This document shows positions 34,490 through 45,689 of a stretch of 64,000 bases of DNA, in pieces. Source of the DNA: Siphonodentalium dalli (taxonomy: Eukaryota > Mollusca > Scaphopoda > Gadilida > Siphonodentaliidae). A program made the translations under genes and the position numbers. The DNA lies in assembly GCA_032622095.1 (NCBI GenBank), contig CP136065.1:114185195-114249194 (forward strand), read 5' to 3'. A model generated the notes under the pieces. It was given only the letters and a program-made list of their open reading frames with translations. It did not search any database and was not told the origin of the DNA. Within the stretch, counting starts at the first letter, position 1, and the number at the start of each line of letters is the position of its first letter.

Positions 34490-35045
34490 TTATGATTATT
34501 TGTGTTCGGGAAGTGTTTTGGACGGGTCAAATCGTGACCCCGACCTGACCTTGACCTTTAAAAATGTCAATGCAAGGTCAATTTGGGTAAAACGGACGAA
34601 TTTCGGCGAAATTTGATACCTAGGGATACTTTTGTCCGGGGAGTCTTTTGAATGGGTCAAATCCTGACATCGGCGTTACCTTGACCTTCAATGTGGTCAA
34701 TCAAAGGTCAAATCGGGTAAAACGGATGGATTTCGACGAAATTTGATACCTATGGGTACTTTTGTCGGGGGAGTGTTTTGGACGGGTCAAATCATGACTC
34801 CGACCTTACCTTGACCTTCAAAATTGTTAATTAAAGGTCAAGTTGGGTAAAACGGACGGATTTCGACGAAATTTGATACCTAGGGGTACTTTTCTCCGGG
34901 GTGGGGGTGTTTTGGACGGGTCAAATCATGACCCTGACCTGACCTTGACTTTCGAAATAATCAATTCAAGGTCAAATCGCGCCTTTCTCCGGAAATCAGA
35001 TGGGAAACAGCCCGGACGAAGTCGGGCCCATCAGCTTGTGTAATA
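34490..35045 (-). repeat. Repeat family R2 (GACCTTGACCTT-rich), inverted copy
   Basis: Three to four units of about 140 bp with 'ttggacgggtcaaatc.tgaccccgacctgaccttgacctt' and 'aaacggacggatttcgacgaaatttgatacctaggg'. It ends in CCCGGACGAAGTCGGGCCCA. This is the reverse orientation of 42415-42900, where the same CCCGACTTCGTCCGGG end opens the element. Class unknown. Confidence 0.75.
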
Positions 35046-35690
35046 AAGAAGACAGTTTGAAGAATGTAATGTATAAAACGAGAAACAGGAAAACTTGAAA
35101 TATGGAAGTATGCAAATTTCCCACATAAAATTTGAAAGCTAGTTTATAGTATAATTATATTATAATTTATATTTATAGCAAAAATATGATCTTGGTGGCG
35201 TTACCATTTCTGACTATGGTTTTCTTGTTTATTCTGTGTGCGCGTTTGTGGCAACCACAAATAATCAGTCATAGATTTGTCTTACCTGTGAACAAAACGA
35301 AAACAAACAGAACATGCGTGGACCAAAAATCCGAAAACATGAAACAAAACTGTAAAAAGATAAAACATAAACTGCACGATATAGTGTTCTCTTAATCCGC
35401 AATGCCATGACAGGGCCATACAATAGGCTATTTTTTTCTAGTAGAATACAAAATGTAGACAATTAAATAATGAGTTCAATTCATATTTGAAAACAATTGC
35501 ATGGTCAGATATATAGTTTTAGTGTTCAAGATATTTTTAAACGTGTATAGTAAATTTAAACATGCAGCATGTTCGGCTTTGTATTGGACCCATATAGTGG
35601 TCAGATACGACCGTAAGGATGGAGAGAACACTATACTCGTAAACAAACCGAAGATAAAAATCATAATTATTAACTATTGGTCGCACAGTA

Positions 35691-36086
35691 AAGGCTCGTC
35701 CACAGACCTGCGTAATGCATGCGTGTACACGTAAGGGTGCGTATATAATGGCTGATCGATGGGTCTATATACGGAGGGATCATCTAAGTGGTTAGCACTT
35801 GTCCTCCGATCCCTTTAAAATAGCCTATATATGTTTTACATGTATTTTATATAAATGTACTATTTAGAGCAAATACCATATGTTTAAACTACAGACGATG
35901 TCCGTCAAGTGCGTCATGATTTTGTCAAACAATATAATAATAAATAAATATAATAATAAATAGTCAAGCGGATAGTTAACTCATGTCTGTGAACGGTCTT
36001 GACGCCGTGCGTAATGCGTATAGACCCATCAGCCATACGCACCCTTATACGCACGCACGCTTTACGCAGGTATGTGGACGAGCCTT
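35691..36086. mobile_element. ~400-bp MITE with long inverted ends
   Basis: AAGGCTCGTCCACAGACCTG at 35691 is mirrored by CAGGTATGTGGACGAGCCTT ending at 36086. The complementarity runs about 80 bp inwards on both sides (gtaagggtgcgtat / atacgcaccctta). The middle is AT-rich. The target duplication is unclear. Confidence 0.75.
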
Positions 36087-36856
36087 GAGATAGGCCTACA
36101 TAATTATACATATATAATTATGTAGTAGATAAGCAATTTTATTGTTGCCGGACTCCAAATCACGAACAAAACAATTAAATTTAGATTTGTCACATTTATT
36201 ATTTATCCAACATCACGTGGTATATCTCCCAGAGAACGGTTTTAAAAGAAAATTGGGTTAGTATTTATCCACACGATTTTGAGATAAACCGTACACACAA
36301 TCACAATATTTGACATCTAAACCGTACACTTTTTAACAACACCACCTGTTGAAAAACAGGCACTATATCACGAAAAATGTATATTAAAGACAAGTGAAAC
36401 TTCGTATGTGTCAGAGAAGGTTCCTAGTTCGCGATGGATGTTTTATTTGGTGAATTGCTTTGCTGAAACATTGTGAATACAATCCTAGATGATTTATTTT
36501 TCTCGATTTTTTCTTTTTTTTACTTGGCATAAACCACGATCGTATCGCCGTATGAAATCATTTTGCGAGCGACTTTCAGTGTACATAGAAACAAAATAAT
36601 ACAGAAACAACAACTGACTACATTGTCAATCCAAAAATCCGAGCATAGTGTATTTATTAAGCAAAAAAAGTGTGCCTACCACGACAACAAAAATTCGAGA
36701 TCCGACGAAACCGGAAACGTCTAAACACGAGTCAGCCGTACTGATACCAGACAGTGGTTGGAGATAGGTCCCCCAGGTTTCACGTTGTGTATACTGTTTT
36801 TGTTTGGTCACGACAACCCATGGACTCATAGATCTGTTGTTTTCTTTATTTGAACA

Positions 36857-36963
36857 TAGCTTCGCTCAAACTCCATACAGCGCCCTCTACGTTATCACTG
36901 CGAAATAGTATCTCAGCGTAGCGATGAGCGATAACTCTGCCTGGAGTTTGAGCTTCGCTATTA
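36857..36963. repeat. Small foldback repeat
   Basis: ATAGCTTCGCTCAAACTCCA at the left and its near-complement TGGAGTTTGAGCTTCGCTAT at the right, with an inner GTTATC/GATAAC pair. It sits immediately before the 405-bp duplicated block. Confidence 0.7.
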
Positions 36964-36976
36964 CTAGATAGCCGAT

Positions 36977-37381
36977 GGAATCACTGAACTAAATGGTTTC
37001 CCATAGGCGACAGTGTTGACGTTTCAGCCAAATTCACTGAATTGAAGCCTGCAGGCCATACCAGTGATGTTTACCCAGCTAGATTGACACCAGTTGATCA
37101 CGAAAATGCAAGAAAAATCATAGGTCATGTGTTTACTTTTTAAAATAAATCCCCAAGTGTACGACAGGGCTATCCCACAGCCAAATTTGATCTGGAAAAA
37201 CCCAGATCTACAACAGCTAGTTAAATACATTTCCCGCTCACAAAAATCCGTTCCCCCATTCATTCACCAGTTTAAATTATTTAGATATTATGTACAAATC
37301 AAATAAACGCGATGTCATCCTTTAATAACGTGTCGCATGTATCAGGTGAAGGTCATTCTTCAGTTACCTTCACCTTTAGCA
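36977..37381. repeat. 405-bp direct repeat, copy A
   Basis: Exactly 405 bp, about 96-97% identical to 38356-38760 with no net indel. No TG...CA ends, primer-binding site or flanking target duplication, so I do not call these LTRs. The last 35 bp form a small hairpin (AGGTGAAGGT ... ACCTTCACCT). Confidence 0.85.
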
Positions 37382-38355
37382 ATTCCACGGTGTACTCGCT
37401 CCCCGACTCTAGAACACATTTATCTCCCTGATTCCTATATATATATATATATGTGTGTGAAACACAGCGTTTCTTATAGTATTTTATCAAAATATAGACC
37501 TTACTGAAATCAAAAATGGATTATATCGAGCAGTAGTGGTTTATTTTTCCAATATGAGGCATCCTGAAAAGTAGTGTCAATCCTCAAAATAAAGCCAAAA
37601 AATTAAGATTTTTTTTTTCAATTTTACTAGCTGATGCATCTCGTATAACTGAAGTATGTCCTTATATACCATAATATTACTAAATTGAAGAGGAAATGTT
37701 AATATACATTTTGAGAGGGATATATTGTCCAATTTTAAACACTTTTCATGCAGAATTTGGCAATTTATAATAAACATTTACCAAAATTAACAGAAAATTA
37801 AAATAAAAAAATACTTTAATAGCAATATAAAGCAACCATAAGTCAATTTAAATATCTAAACATAATGATACAACATCAGACACAGCATCAGACATGAAAT
37901 TTTACCAGATGGAGGCCATACTGTCTGTTTAACAAACCTGCCATGGCAATTTTGCACGACAGTAACTCTTGTGGTGATGCCATCGATCCCATCACCCCCC
38001 CCCCCACCCCCGACTTGGGGTGGGGCTACGTACGGTCCCCGTTAAGACTACAGGGTGCGGAAAAGCTTAATTGGGTCAACTGTCACCTTTTCCCAATGGG
38101 GGGGGGGGGGGGGGGCTAACACTCCTCAAAATTGTGGGAGAGAGGCTTTAGACCCCCTGACCCCCTAATGGTACCGGATGTCCATGCAAAATTCCCAGAT
38201 TTATCACTTTCTTTACTATCTACAGGCGAATCCATGGGTTTCTTCTTTAAATATGTCCAAAATGTGGTCATTATCATTTGAAAATAAGAAAATATGGAAT
38301 TAACAACTTATCATGGCGAGACGTGAATTTTCGTAAAATTCAAATTTTCCTTATA
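37382..38355. other. Spacer between the 405-bp repeats, with C and G homopolymers
   Basis: 974 bp with a (TA)n at about 37438-37451, a C-rich tract (about 37995-38015) and an 18-base G run (38098-38115) about 100 bp away. The C-rich and G-rich tracts could pair or form G-quadruplex. No gene, PBS or polyprotein trace. Confidence 0.6.
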
Positions 38356-38760
38356 GGAATCACTGAACTAAATGGTTTCCCATAGGCGACAGTGTTAACG
38401 TTTCCGCCAAATTCACTGAACTGAAGTCTGCAAGCCATACCAGTGATGTTTACCCAGCTAGATTGACACCAGTTGATCACGAAAATGCAAGAAAAATCAT
38501 AGGTCGTGTGTTTACTTTTTAAAATAAATCCCCAAGTCTACGACAGGGCTATCTCACAGCCAAATTTGATCTGGAAAAACCCAGGACTACAGCAGCTAGT
38601 TAAATAAATTTCCCGCTCACAAAAATCCATTCCCCCATTCATTCACCAGTTTAAATTATTTAGATATTATGTACAAATCAAATAAACGCGATGTCATCCT
38701 TTAATAACGTGTCGCATGTATCAGGTGAAGGTCATTCTTCGGTTACCTTCACCTTTAGCA
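38356..38760. repeat. 405-bp direct repeat, copy B
   Basis: Partner of 36977-37381; see that entry. About 14 substitutions were counted by eye. Confidence 0.85.
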
Positions 38761-39718
38761 TCAGTTAGTTATCAAAAGGGCGGAATCCTTTTGGAACTTA
38801 GACGACTGAACGATGAGAGAAAAACGCCCATTGCTTATATAAAGGAACATGGTGACCTGCTTTTCCAAAACCATGTGACGATGTTATTGGCCAGGTTATA
38901 ATAACGGTTCGTCACTAAAGGTAGTTTTCATATACCATGACCAGTGCAGTGTAATAAAACAAACTATATAAACTTTATATCACTGCACTGGTTTGCCTGC
39001 GTGTTTCCATGAGAACCAGCATCGAAACGACTGTCCGACTAACAAATCATGCCATTTTCCGTAATTTTTTCGTGATGAAATAATTCCTGATGCAACAGTG
39101 CAGCCAGTGGTGTGGCACAGGCATATGATATGGGCGCTCGTCGTTCTGTTACAACTTTCGATTGTGAAAATATAGCATTACAATGTGTTTGGAAATTCAT
39201 TCACAGTTTGTAAGTCGTAACACGGATTTTGTTCAAAAATAGTTTTGTCTTCATCATAGATTAATAAAGAAATAATGTTTTGTACCCAATCTAGTCAGAA
39301 AATTACTAAAACAATGAAAAAGCTGTTTATGAGTTTATCTCTCTTCCTATGACAAGTGTAATATAGTTTCCTGTGTATAAAATAATAAATATGAATCGGA
39401 GACCCCTGTCCAGAAACACTTGTATCAATTATTATTATGATATGCATATCAATTTCCGATATTTACAGCTCCATTTATTTGGAACTCTTTCTAAAAATTA
39501 GTTAAAAATATATGTCCCATTTGATTGTCGCATATTATATGATAAATAATTATATATAATCAATATTAATTTATAGTAGCATTTCCGGACAGGTGTCTTC
39601 AACTAATTATTATTATTTTATATCCATCTTTAATGAATCTTGAAAAGTGGAAATGTTTAAATTTCTTCTGTAAAATCAGGAAAATAAGATCTACAAAATG
39701 GACATGTAATTGGACATG
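38761..39718. other. Intergenic stretch, nothing recognised
   Basis: AT-rich DNA. A pair 'ccagtgcagtgtaata' / 'tatcactgcactggtt' near 38940-38994 is a small inverted repeat. No gene is supported. Confidence 0.5.
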
Positions 39719-39985
39719 TAATTGGTAGGACTTGGGAGACTCGCACATATAAGAGATTGGCACACGAACTATAACCCTTTCGTGATTTGAGCTGCCCTTG
39801 TGCAGCATTAAATCAAATTCCAGTGCATTCCCAGTCCCGGTGGCCATATTCAGCCTCACATATATAAGAGAATGCACTGGCTTACAAGCTTAAATATTGT
39901 TAGGCCAATGTAATGCATTCTCTTATATATGCGATGATACCTACTGGAGACTATCATATATAAGAGAATGCATTGGCACAGGGTT
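39719..39985. mobile_element. Palindromic TTAA-type MITE, copies 4-5 (fragmented)
   Basis: A left end AACCCTTTCGTGATTTGAGC (39773) is followed by the 'cagtgcatt...catatataagagaatgcactggctta' and 'gcattctcttatatatgcgatgatacc' inverted motifs of this family. The right end is missing. A short piece of a second copy lies directly before it (39730-39762). Confidence 0.7.
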
Positions 39986-40749
39986 TTTGGGGTCTACCAG
40001 GGACAGGATGAACATGCAATGATATGATATGAGGAGATATATTCAAGAAGACTGATTTTAAATTGATTTGTTTATATGGCACTTAATGCATGTATGAATT
40101 TTCACTAATGAATATAAATATAGTCAAACTGTTAGTATGTATACTTTTGAGCAACTTTTCAAGTGATTGTTAAGTATGTAATTAAATATAATATAATCAC
40201 AAAGTCTGTTAATAACTGAACACCACAATTGACTGCCACTATCTGTGATAGACAGGCAATCGAATTTATTAATTGAGTAATTCGTAATCACGAATATTTT
40301 TGTGGGACAAACCCCGATTTCTGGCATGATTTTGTGCATGTTTAAATTATTGTCAAATGTTGGGCTAACAGTCTGGAGCTATCTAGTTGTAATTGAATAC
40401 ACCCCCTCCCAAACATATCTAATACCAGGCTACACATTTTTGAAATTAGCCATTTTAATACTAGTGCATGGTCATGCATTGTTGAGACTTGAGTGTTATA
40501 TGGGAGGTCAAATTCAAATGATTGCGCTTAAAGATACATTATGCACTTGTTCTGGTACATGCAACTGGTAAGTTAGTATCCAGGAACCATACCAACTGCG
40601 GGAAAGTAGCACTCTACTAACATAGCCGAAGAAAACTCGAACCAAATCGACCGTACCACTACAAAAATTTCTGCATGAACTATATAAGCTCAAATTTAAA
40701 TATTTACTCCTAGATTCGGGACGCAACTATCGGCGATAAACTTACGGAA
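39986..40749. other. Intergenic stretch, nothing convincing
   Basis: One open frame (40302-40571, +) ends in a Cys-rich stretch at a consensus donor (AACTG|gtaagt, 40569). With no recognisable domain or acceptor I do not call it an exon. Confidence 0.4.
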
Positions 40750-40865
40750 ATGATTTCGCCATCGAGGGCAATTGATTTATCTTAAGCGTAATGAATTGTG
40801 CTTATAAGCACAATCAATTTGGCTTAAGCGAAATCAATTGCACTTAAGCGCAATTCATAGTTAAA
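40750..40865. repeat. Cluster of CTTAAGCG / GCAATT palindromes
   Basis: Contains the perfect 20-bp palindrome ATTGTGCTTATAAGCACAAT (about 40795-40814). Around it are alternating 'cttaagcg' and 'aatcaattg' motifs on both strands. A compact foldback or regulatory-like patch; function unknown. Confidence 0.6.
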
Positions 40866-41179
40866 TGAAACTATAAACACCCCATGTGAATAAATAGGTT
40901 TATCCATAACTTAACCTTAACTCCTATTGACATATCACCTCCTGTTGTCATTGGTTTTAATGGGTATGGGGCTATAGCATAACTTCTTTATCAAAATGGC
41001 TGACTCGCGATAGTATTACGGTCTGTTTTAGTCGGGACAACACGTGATAGCATTATATTATCTTCTGTATTAGTTGTGGCTACTCGCTATATCATTACCT
41101 TCTGTATTAGTCAGGGCGACTTAGATTTTCTTCATTTTTCGAGTATACAGACACACCATATGAGGGAAGCAGTCGTCAT

Positions 41180-41612
41180 GACATTCGCGCTATATGCCGT
41201 GGAAATACTATCCTATTTCCTTGGCTTCGGGGGTAAACAATATTTGATTCGAGTCGAGGAACCCACCCATCAAAGCTAGGAGTGATCAGATATCGATGTT
41301 TGACATGTATTATTTTAATTTTAAGTGGCTTAGTAAACTGTCGACGAGAACAACTTATCTGACCAGATAGCGGATGAAGATCGATAACTCTAAAATCCAG
41401 TGTCTTTTTTTTTGTGTCAGATATTTGACAACAGTACTGGCAAAACTTCGTTGATAAATAACAGGTTTTGGGCAATTTTATACCGTCGTTAGCATTATTT
41501 TCGGGTAATTAATCGATTCTGATAACTGAAGCGGCATTTCAAAATTTTTTGTTGTTGTTGGAATCTGATGATATGGGACCGTCGAATCGGATTGAGTACC
41601 TTTAAGTTTTAG
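41180..41612 (-). repeat. Interspersed repeat family R1, copy 3 (inverted)
   Basis: Carries 'ccttggcttcgggggtaaacaatatttgattcgagtcgagga' and ends '...gaatcggattgagtacctttaa', the complement of the TTAAAGGTACTCAATC start of copy 1. Confidence 0.7.
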
Positions 41613-42000
41613 TTCATTTTCTTCCTCGTGAGAATGGGAGCAAACGTCTCAACTTGGTGACGAAAGATCGACGACCAATCGGATCGCGCGGATTGGAAGT
41701 TCCAATTTGGAACGGTGGCTAAAAATAGATATCTGCGGGATTCCGCATTATAATTACTTAATTAAATCAGGGTACATTGCGGAAGGTTTGAGTGTACCTT
41801 TAACCATGAGAAAATGAAGTTCATGTATACTATGCACATGAGCGCGTTCAAATTCGTAATCAGTTTTATTAGCTATTTTTGAACATTTCTAACGATGATG
41901 TAGACCATGCGCTTTTTGTCGGCGATTTAATTAAAATATACTTTATAAGTCCACCTTTGATGCCATCCTTAATGGATGTTCACATCGCATTAAAATTTAG
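41613..42000. other. Upstream region of the 42.0-kb promoter
   Basis: Non-repetitive by eye. It is the best candidate in the window for a host promoter-proximal region because of the TATA/Inr pair at its end. I cannot name factor sites with confidence. Confidence 0.4.
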
Positions 42001-42035
42001 TATAAATGCACAAGTACGAAGTCATCGTCTCAGTT
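42001..42035 (+). promoter_or_regulatory. TATA box plus initiator, canonical spacing
   Basis: TATAAAT at 42001-42007 and the initiator TCAGTT at 42030-42035 (start site A at 42032) are 31 bp apart, the standard metazoan core-promoter distance. They lie just upstream of an ATG in good context (AACATGA) that runs straight into a splice donor. Confidence 0.6.
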
Positions 42036-42073
42036 GCTGTTTTGTTGGATCTTGACAAGAGCACAACATGAAG
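42032..42073 (+). CDS. First exon of a probable small secreted-protein gene (encodes Met-Lys)
   Basis: After a 36-nt leader, ATG AAG (42068-42073) meets a consensus donor gtaagt (42074). A first exon coding only for the start of a signal peptide is common in invertebrate secreted-protein genes. The intron is phase 0. The exon at 56253 also starts in phase 0, after a good acceptor, with a hydrophobic stretch; joined they read MKVCVAILAVGCIALVHAQ, a textbook signal peptide (n-region MK, 16-residue hydrophobic core, cleavage after VHA or VHAQ). The intervening 14 kb is almost all transposon sequence. The link is inferred from promoter, phase and peptide and has not been seen as a transcript. Confidence 0.55.
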
Positions 42074-42414
42074 GTAAGTAGTCCTACTTAACATAAACAT
42101 TCTCAACCTGGTTACATGGACATGCATGATCGCATTTGTTAATACTATGATGAGGCAATGCTGATTTAGCTATGATATTGCATGGTGGTTTAAAACGACA
42201 TGTCGCACATCTGAACAATTCAAGAAAACGCCATCGTACACGAACATACATACATTTTAAATTATTTAATAATGTTTTATTCATTTTGTTTAATAACTTT
42301 TTATTCAGGTCACTATTCATATCATAACAAGATACAAATCCATTATATTAAATGGAAAAAGACACAAATAATTTATGTTTGACAAGAGAAGTTATATATA
42401 TATATAATACTAGC

Positions 42415-43142
42415 AGGTGGACCCGACTTCGTCCGGGCTGTTTCCCCTCTGCTTTTCGGCGAATTGCGCGATTTGACCTTGAATTGTCCATTTTGAAGGT
42501 CAAGGTCAGGTGGGGGTCACGATTTGACCCGTCCAAAACACTGCCCGGACAAAAGTACCCGACAAAAGTACCCGTCGAAATCCATCCGGTTTTACCCGAT
42601 TTGACCCTGAATTGATCATTTTGAAGGTCAAGGTCAGGTCGGGGTCACGATTTGACCTATCGAAAACACTCAGTGGACAAAAGTATACCCTATGTATCAA
42701 ATTTCGTCGAAATTCCATAAAAAAAATCGCGATTTGATCTTGAATTGACCCGATTTCAAGGTCAATGTCACGTCGCGCGGGCAAATGAATAGGCGTACGA
42801 CACTCCCCATACGAAAGTATCCCCAGACACTAATTTTCATCGAAATCCCGTGATACTCGTGCGTTTGACCTTGAAATGACCCGATTTCAAGGTCAAGGTC
42901 AAGGTCACGTCGCACGGGCAAATTAATAGGCCTATGCCACTCCCCGGTCGAAAGTACCACCACATACCAAGTTTCATCGAAATCGGCCTGGTCGTTCTCG
43001 GGTCCATCGCGAACAGACAGACAGACAGACAGACACACGCACACACACACACCCTCCCTCACACACATACCCTCACACACACACACATACACACACCCTC
43101 ACCCTCACACACACACAGACAGATTTCCCAAAATATATAATA
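42415..43142 (+). repeat. Repeat family R2, forward copy with ACAG/CA tail
   Basis: Begins ...ACTAGCAGGTGGACCCGACT and TCGTCCGGGCTGTTT. It has several units of 'gaccttgaattgaccattttgaaggtcaaggtcaggtcggggtcacgatttgacc' plus 'ggacaaaagtaccc'. It ends with 'cagacagacagaca' (43014-43035) and a CA-rich simple repeat to about 43120. Same family as 34490-35045. Confidence 0.75.
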
Positions 43143-43825
43143 GACTAGCCGATGAGCCCGACGTTGTCCGGGCTATTCAAAAACCAAATTTCAAGTCGAT
43201 AGCTCCACCCGTTTCCGAGATCTGGTCTGCGCATGCGCGAAGCTGGCGTCGCACGGGCTCGGCGACCCGATAAAATTCGTATCCGGGCAAGATACATTCA
43301 CATACCAAATTTCAAGCCGATAGCTCCACCCGTTTCCGAGATCCGGTCTGCGCCTGCGCGAAGCTGGCGTCGCACGGGCTCGGCGACCCGATAAAATTCG
43401 TATCCGGGGCAAGATACATTCACATAGCAAATTTCAAGTCGATAGCTCCACCCGTTTCCGAGATCTCGTCTGCGCATGCGCGAAGCGGGCGCCGCACGGG
43501 CTCGCCAATACGACAACGTCCACCGCCTGGTCAAACTACACACACGTACCAAGTTTCGTCACGATCGGTCGAAATCGTAGATTTGCTCCACCCGTTTCCG
43601 AGACCAAATTTCAAGTCGATAGCTCTACCCGTTTCCGAGATCTGGTCTGCGCATGCGCGAAGCGGGCGCCACACGGGCTCGCCAATACGACAACGTCCAC
43701 CGCCTGGTCAAACTACACACACGTACCAAGTTTCGTCCCGATCGGTCGAGAATCGTAGATTTGTATAAATGACAAACAGACAAACAGACAGACAAACAGA
43801 CAGAGGTCTTCAAAATATATATGAG
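43143..43825 (+). repeat. CpG-rich repeat directly abutting R2, same ends
   Basis: Begins ACTAGCCGATGAGCCCGACG and TTGTCCGGGCTATTC, and ends in 'gacaaacagacagacaaacagacag', so its ends resemble R2. The body is different: four to five units of 'ccaaatttcaagtcgatagctccacccgtttccgagatctggtctgcgcatgcgcgaagc'. GC is far above neighbours. Open frames here are repeat artefacts. Confidence 0.75.
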
Positions 43826-44312
43826 ATATGTTTGGCTTTATGGGCTGCCTATGTCGTATGTTGCACTAAAGTATATTGTAAATTTTGTTGTGGGCATAAC
43901 TACTATACGGAATTGCAACAATTTCTTCTTCATTTTTTTATTTTGGAATATGCGATTGGATTTAATGTATGGAAATTTCAAATTACAAACAGGAAGAGTG
44001 TATGGTTGGTACTAGACTAAGGTTCAAATAAAGTTGTCAATTTATTCCATCTTTCTCTAAAAGATATCTATTTGTCGAATTGGAATTATCACATGTAATA
44101 TAATTCTCGATATTCTTGTAGTGCTTGATTCTCTCAATTAGACCCTGAAGAGCGGGTTCGGAATTTCTCATTTTGCATGTGGTATTGAGGTTCAATACTG
44201 GTTGGGTTCGTTGTTACAAATCGATCGAAAGACAATATAGGTGGGAGTAGGTTTGCAATAATGTGCACAGCCATTGTTAAAATATCTACGTAAAGTGTTC
44301 CAATTGCAATAA

Positions 44313-45686
44313 GGGTGGATACACACATGCATGTAATGTCTGTATGTAAAATACATGTATTTTACATGGCCACACCAATAATTGACAAAATTAATCACCT
44401 GCGCGCGAGAGGTCAATTTCACTAGTGAGTAGTTATAAGCCAGTATCAAACAAACTGCCATCAAGAAATTTCAGGCCAGTCATAAACATGTCTTCTTTCA
44501 TGGATGCCGAAATGGGTAATTCTTGTCTGATATATGTTGCTGTGTTTTTCACGAGTTATAATTCATTTCGAAAAGTGGATTAGAGCTGGTCGATTTTATA
44601 CTTGATTTGTTTCTGTCATTTCTTGGAAACAAGGTCATCCAAAACAAAAATAAAATATGCAGGATTCTTTTATAGGATGATACCGGCTTGTTGAGATTTC
44701 TCTGATAATTTGAGAGCGAGCTCATGTGATAACATTAATTCTATTGGCACTGCAAATATTCATTATAGCGCCAAACAATAATGCAGGTACAGCGTTGGAA
44801 TTAAAAAGAGTGACACCCCCCATTTATATATATATGTTTCTCAAGCCAAAGGTTGAACAAGCTCCTAACTGTCACAAGCTTGAATTATAACATTTTCGAC
44901 CATAATCCATGATTGGGGAAGGGGCTGGTTCTCGAAAGCTTCCAATAACTAAGGGAGTTAATTGAATGTATCAGCCGGGATTATCTGGGCAAGAATTACA
45001 ATATAATGTTTTACTTAAATATTCCATAGTTGTAAATTTTGCGTATACATGTATAACTGTATAACACAAGAGAGGAAAGGTGACGTAGTTGGGAACTCGT
45101 AGCTAGGCAACCCTTTCGCCGAATGAATACAAAGTGCAACACCATGCATTCAAATTTAAAGCTGTATAATATGTTCATAATTATATGAATAGCATAAATT
45201 GCTGCATATTAGATTAATCACTCGTAGAAAACAGACATGACTACGATATTTATAAAGCAGGGTGTCAGGACTCAGGGTGCTGCATGCACAGACCCCCCCC
45301 CCCCCCCCCCCCCCCCCCCGTTGAGGAAATATGCAATGGTGAATTCGGTAGCTTCTGGGATAATATAGCTCCCCGTGCATGTTGGGGGTCATAGCCCCCT
45401 GCGTTGGGGAAGATGCCATCACTGGTATTAACATCAATAGAAAACTGACAATGATTTGAACAGAACGTCGACCATTTGAGTTATCGCGCGAATAATTATT
45501 TTAAGCGGCCTGACGACTTCGTCCCAGTCAACGGCTCTTCAGCGGTTCAGAGTTTAACTCACTGTGGTTAAACACAGTCGCAATGATTGGGTTGTCAGCG
45601 GACACATATTACACGGGGTGTATGATCGATGTAAAACGCCAAATACACGATATTTACAGAGATTACATGCATGTGTGTATCCACCC
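44313..45686. mobile_element. PIF/Harbinger-like non-autonomous element
   Basis: Terminal inverted repeats of 32 bp starting GGGTGGATACACACATGCAT, matching at the two ends with one mismatch. They are flanked by TAA on each side (44310-44312 and 45687-45689). A 3-bp TWA target duplication with GGG/GGC-type ends is the PIF/Harbinger pattern. No DDE transposase or Myb-like frame is visible in 1.37 kb. A 27-base C run (45293-45319) lies inside. Confidence 0.8.
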
Positions 45687-45689
45687 TAA

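Larger units (their letters stand above)
32096..36756. mobile_element. Possible large element with 54-bp inverted ends
   Basis: A 54-bp segment at 32096-32149 (CACTGTCTGGTATCAGTACG...) is repeated in inverted orientation at 36703-36756 with two mismatches. Just inside, GTGTACGGTT occurs twice at the left (32521, 32544) and its complement twice at the right (36287, 36320), like subterminal transposase sites. No target duplication or transposase was seen between them. The interior holds other repeats (33176-34010, 34490-35045, 35691-36086). Two unrelated insertions in opposite orientation are the alternative. Confidence 0.4.

Noticed and set aside
36977-38760. LTR retrotransposon
   Set aside because: The 405-bp direct repeats lack TG...CA ends, primer-binding site, polypurine tract and target duplication.
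40302-40571. Possible Cys-rich exon ending at a gtaagt donor
   Set aside because: Donor is good, but no acceptor, start context or homology supports it.
42506-43813. Several frames over the R2 and CpG-rich repeats
   Set aside because: They follow the repeat units and simple-repeat tails; no domain.
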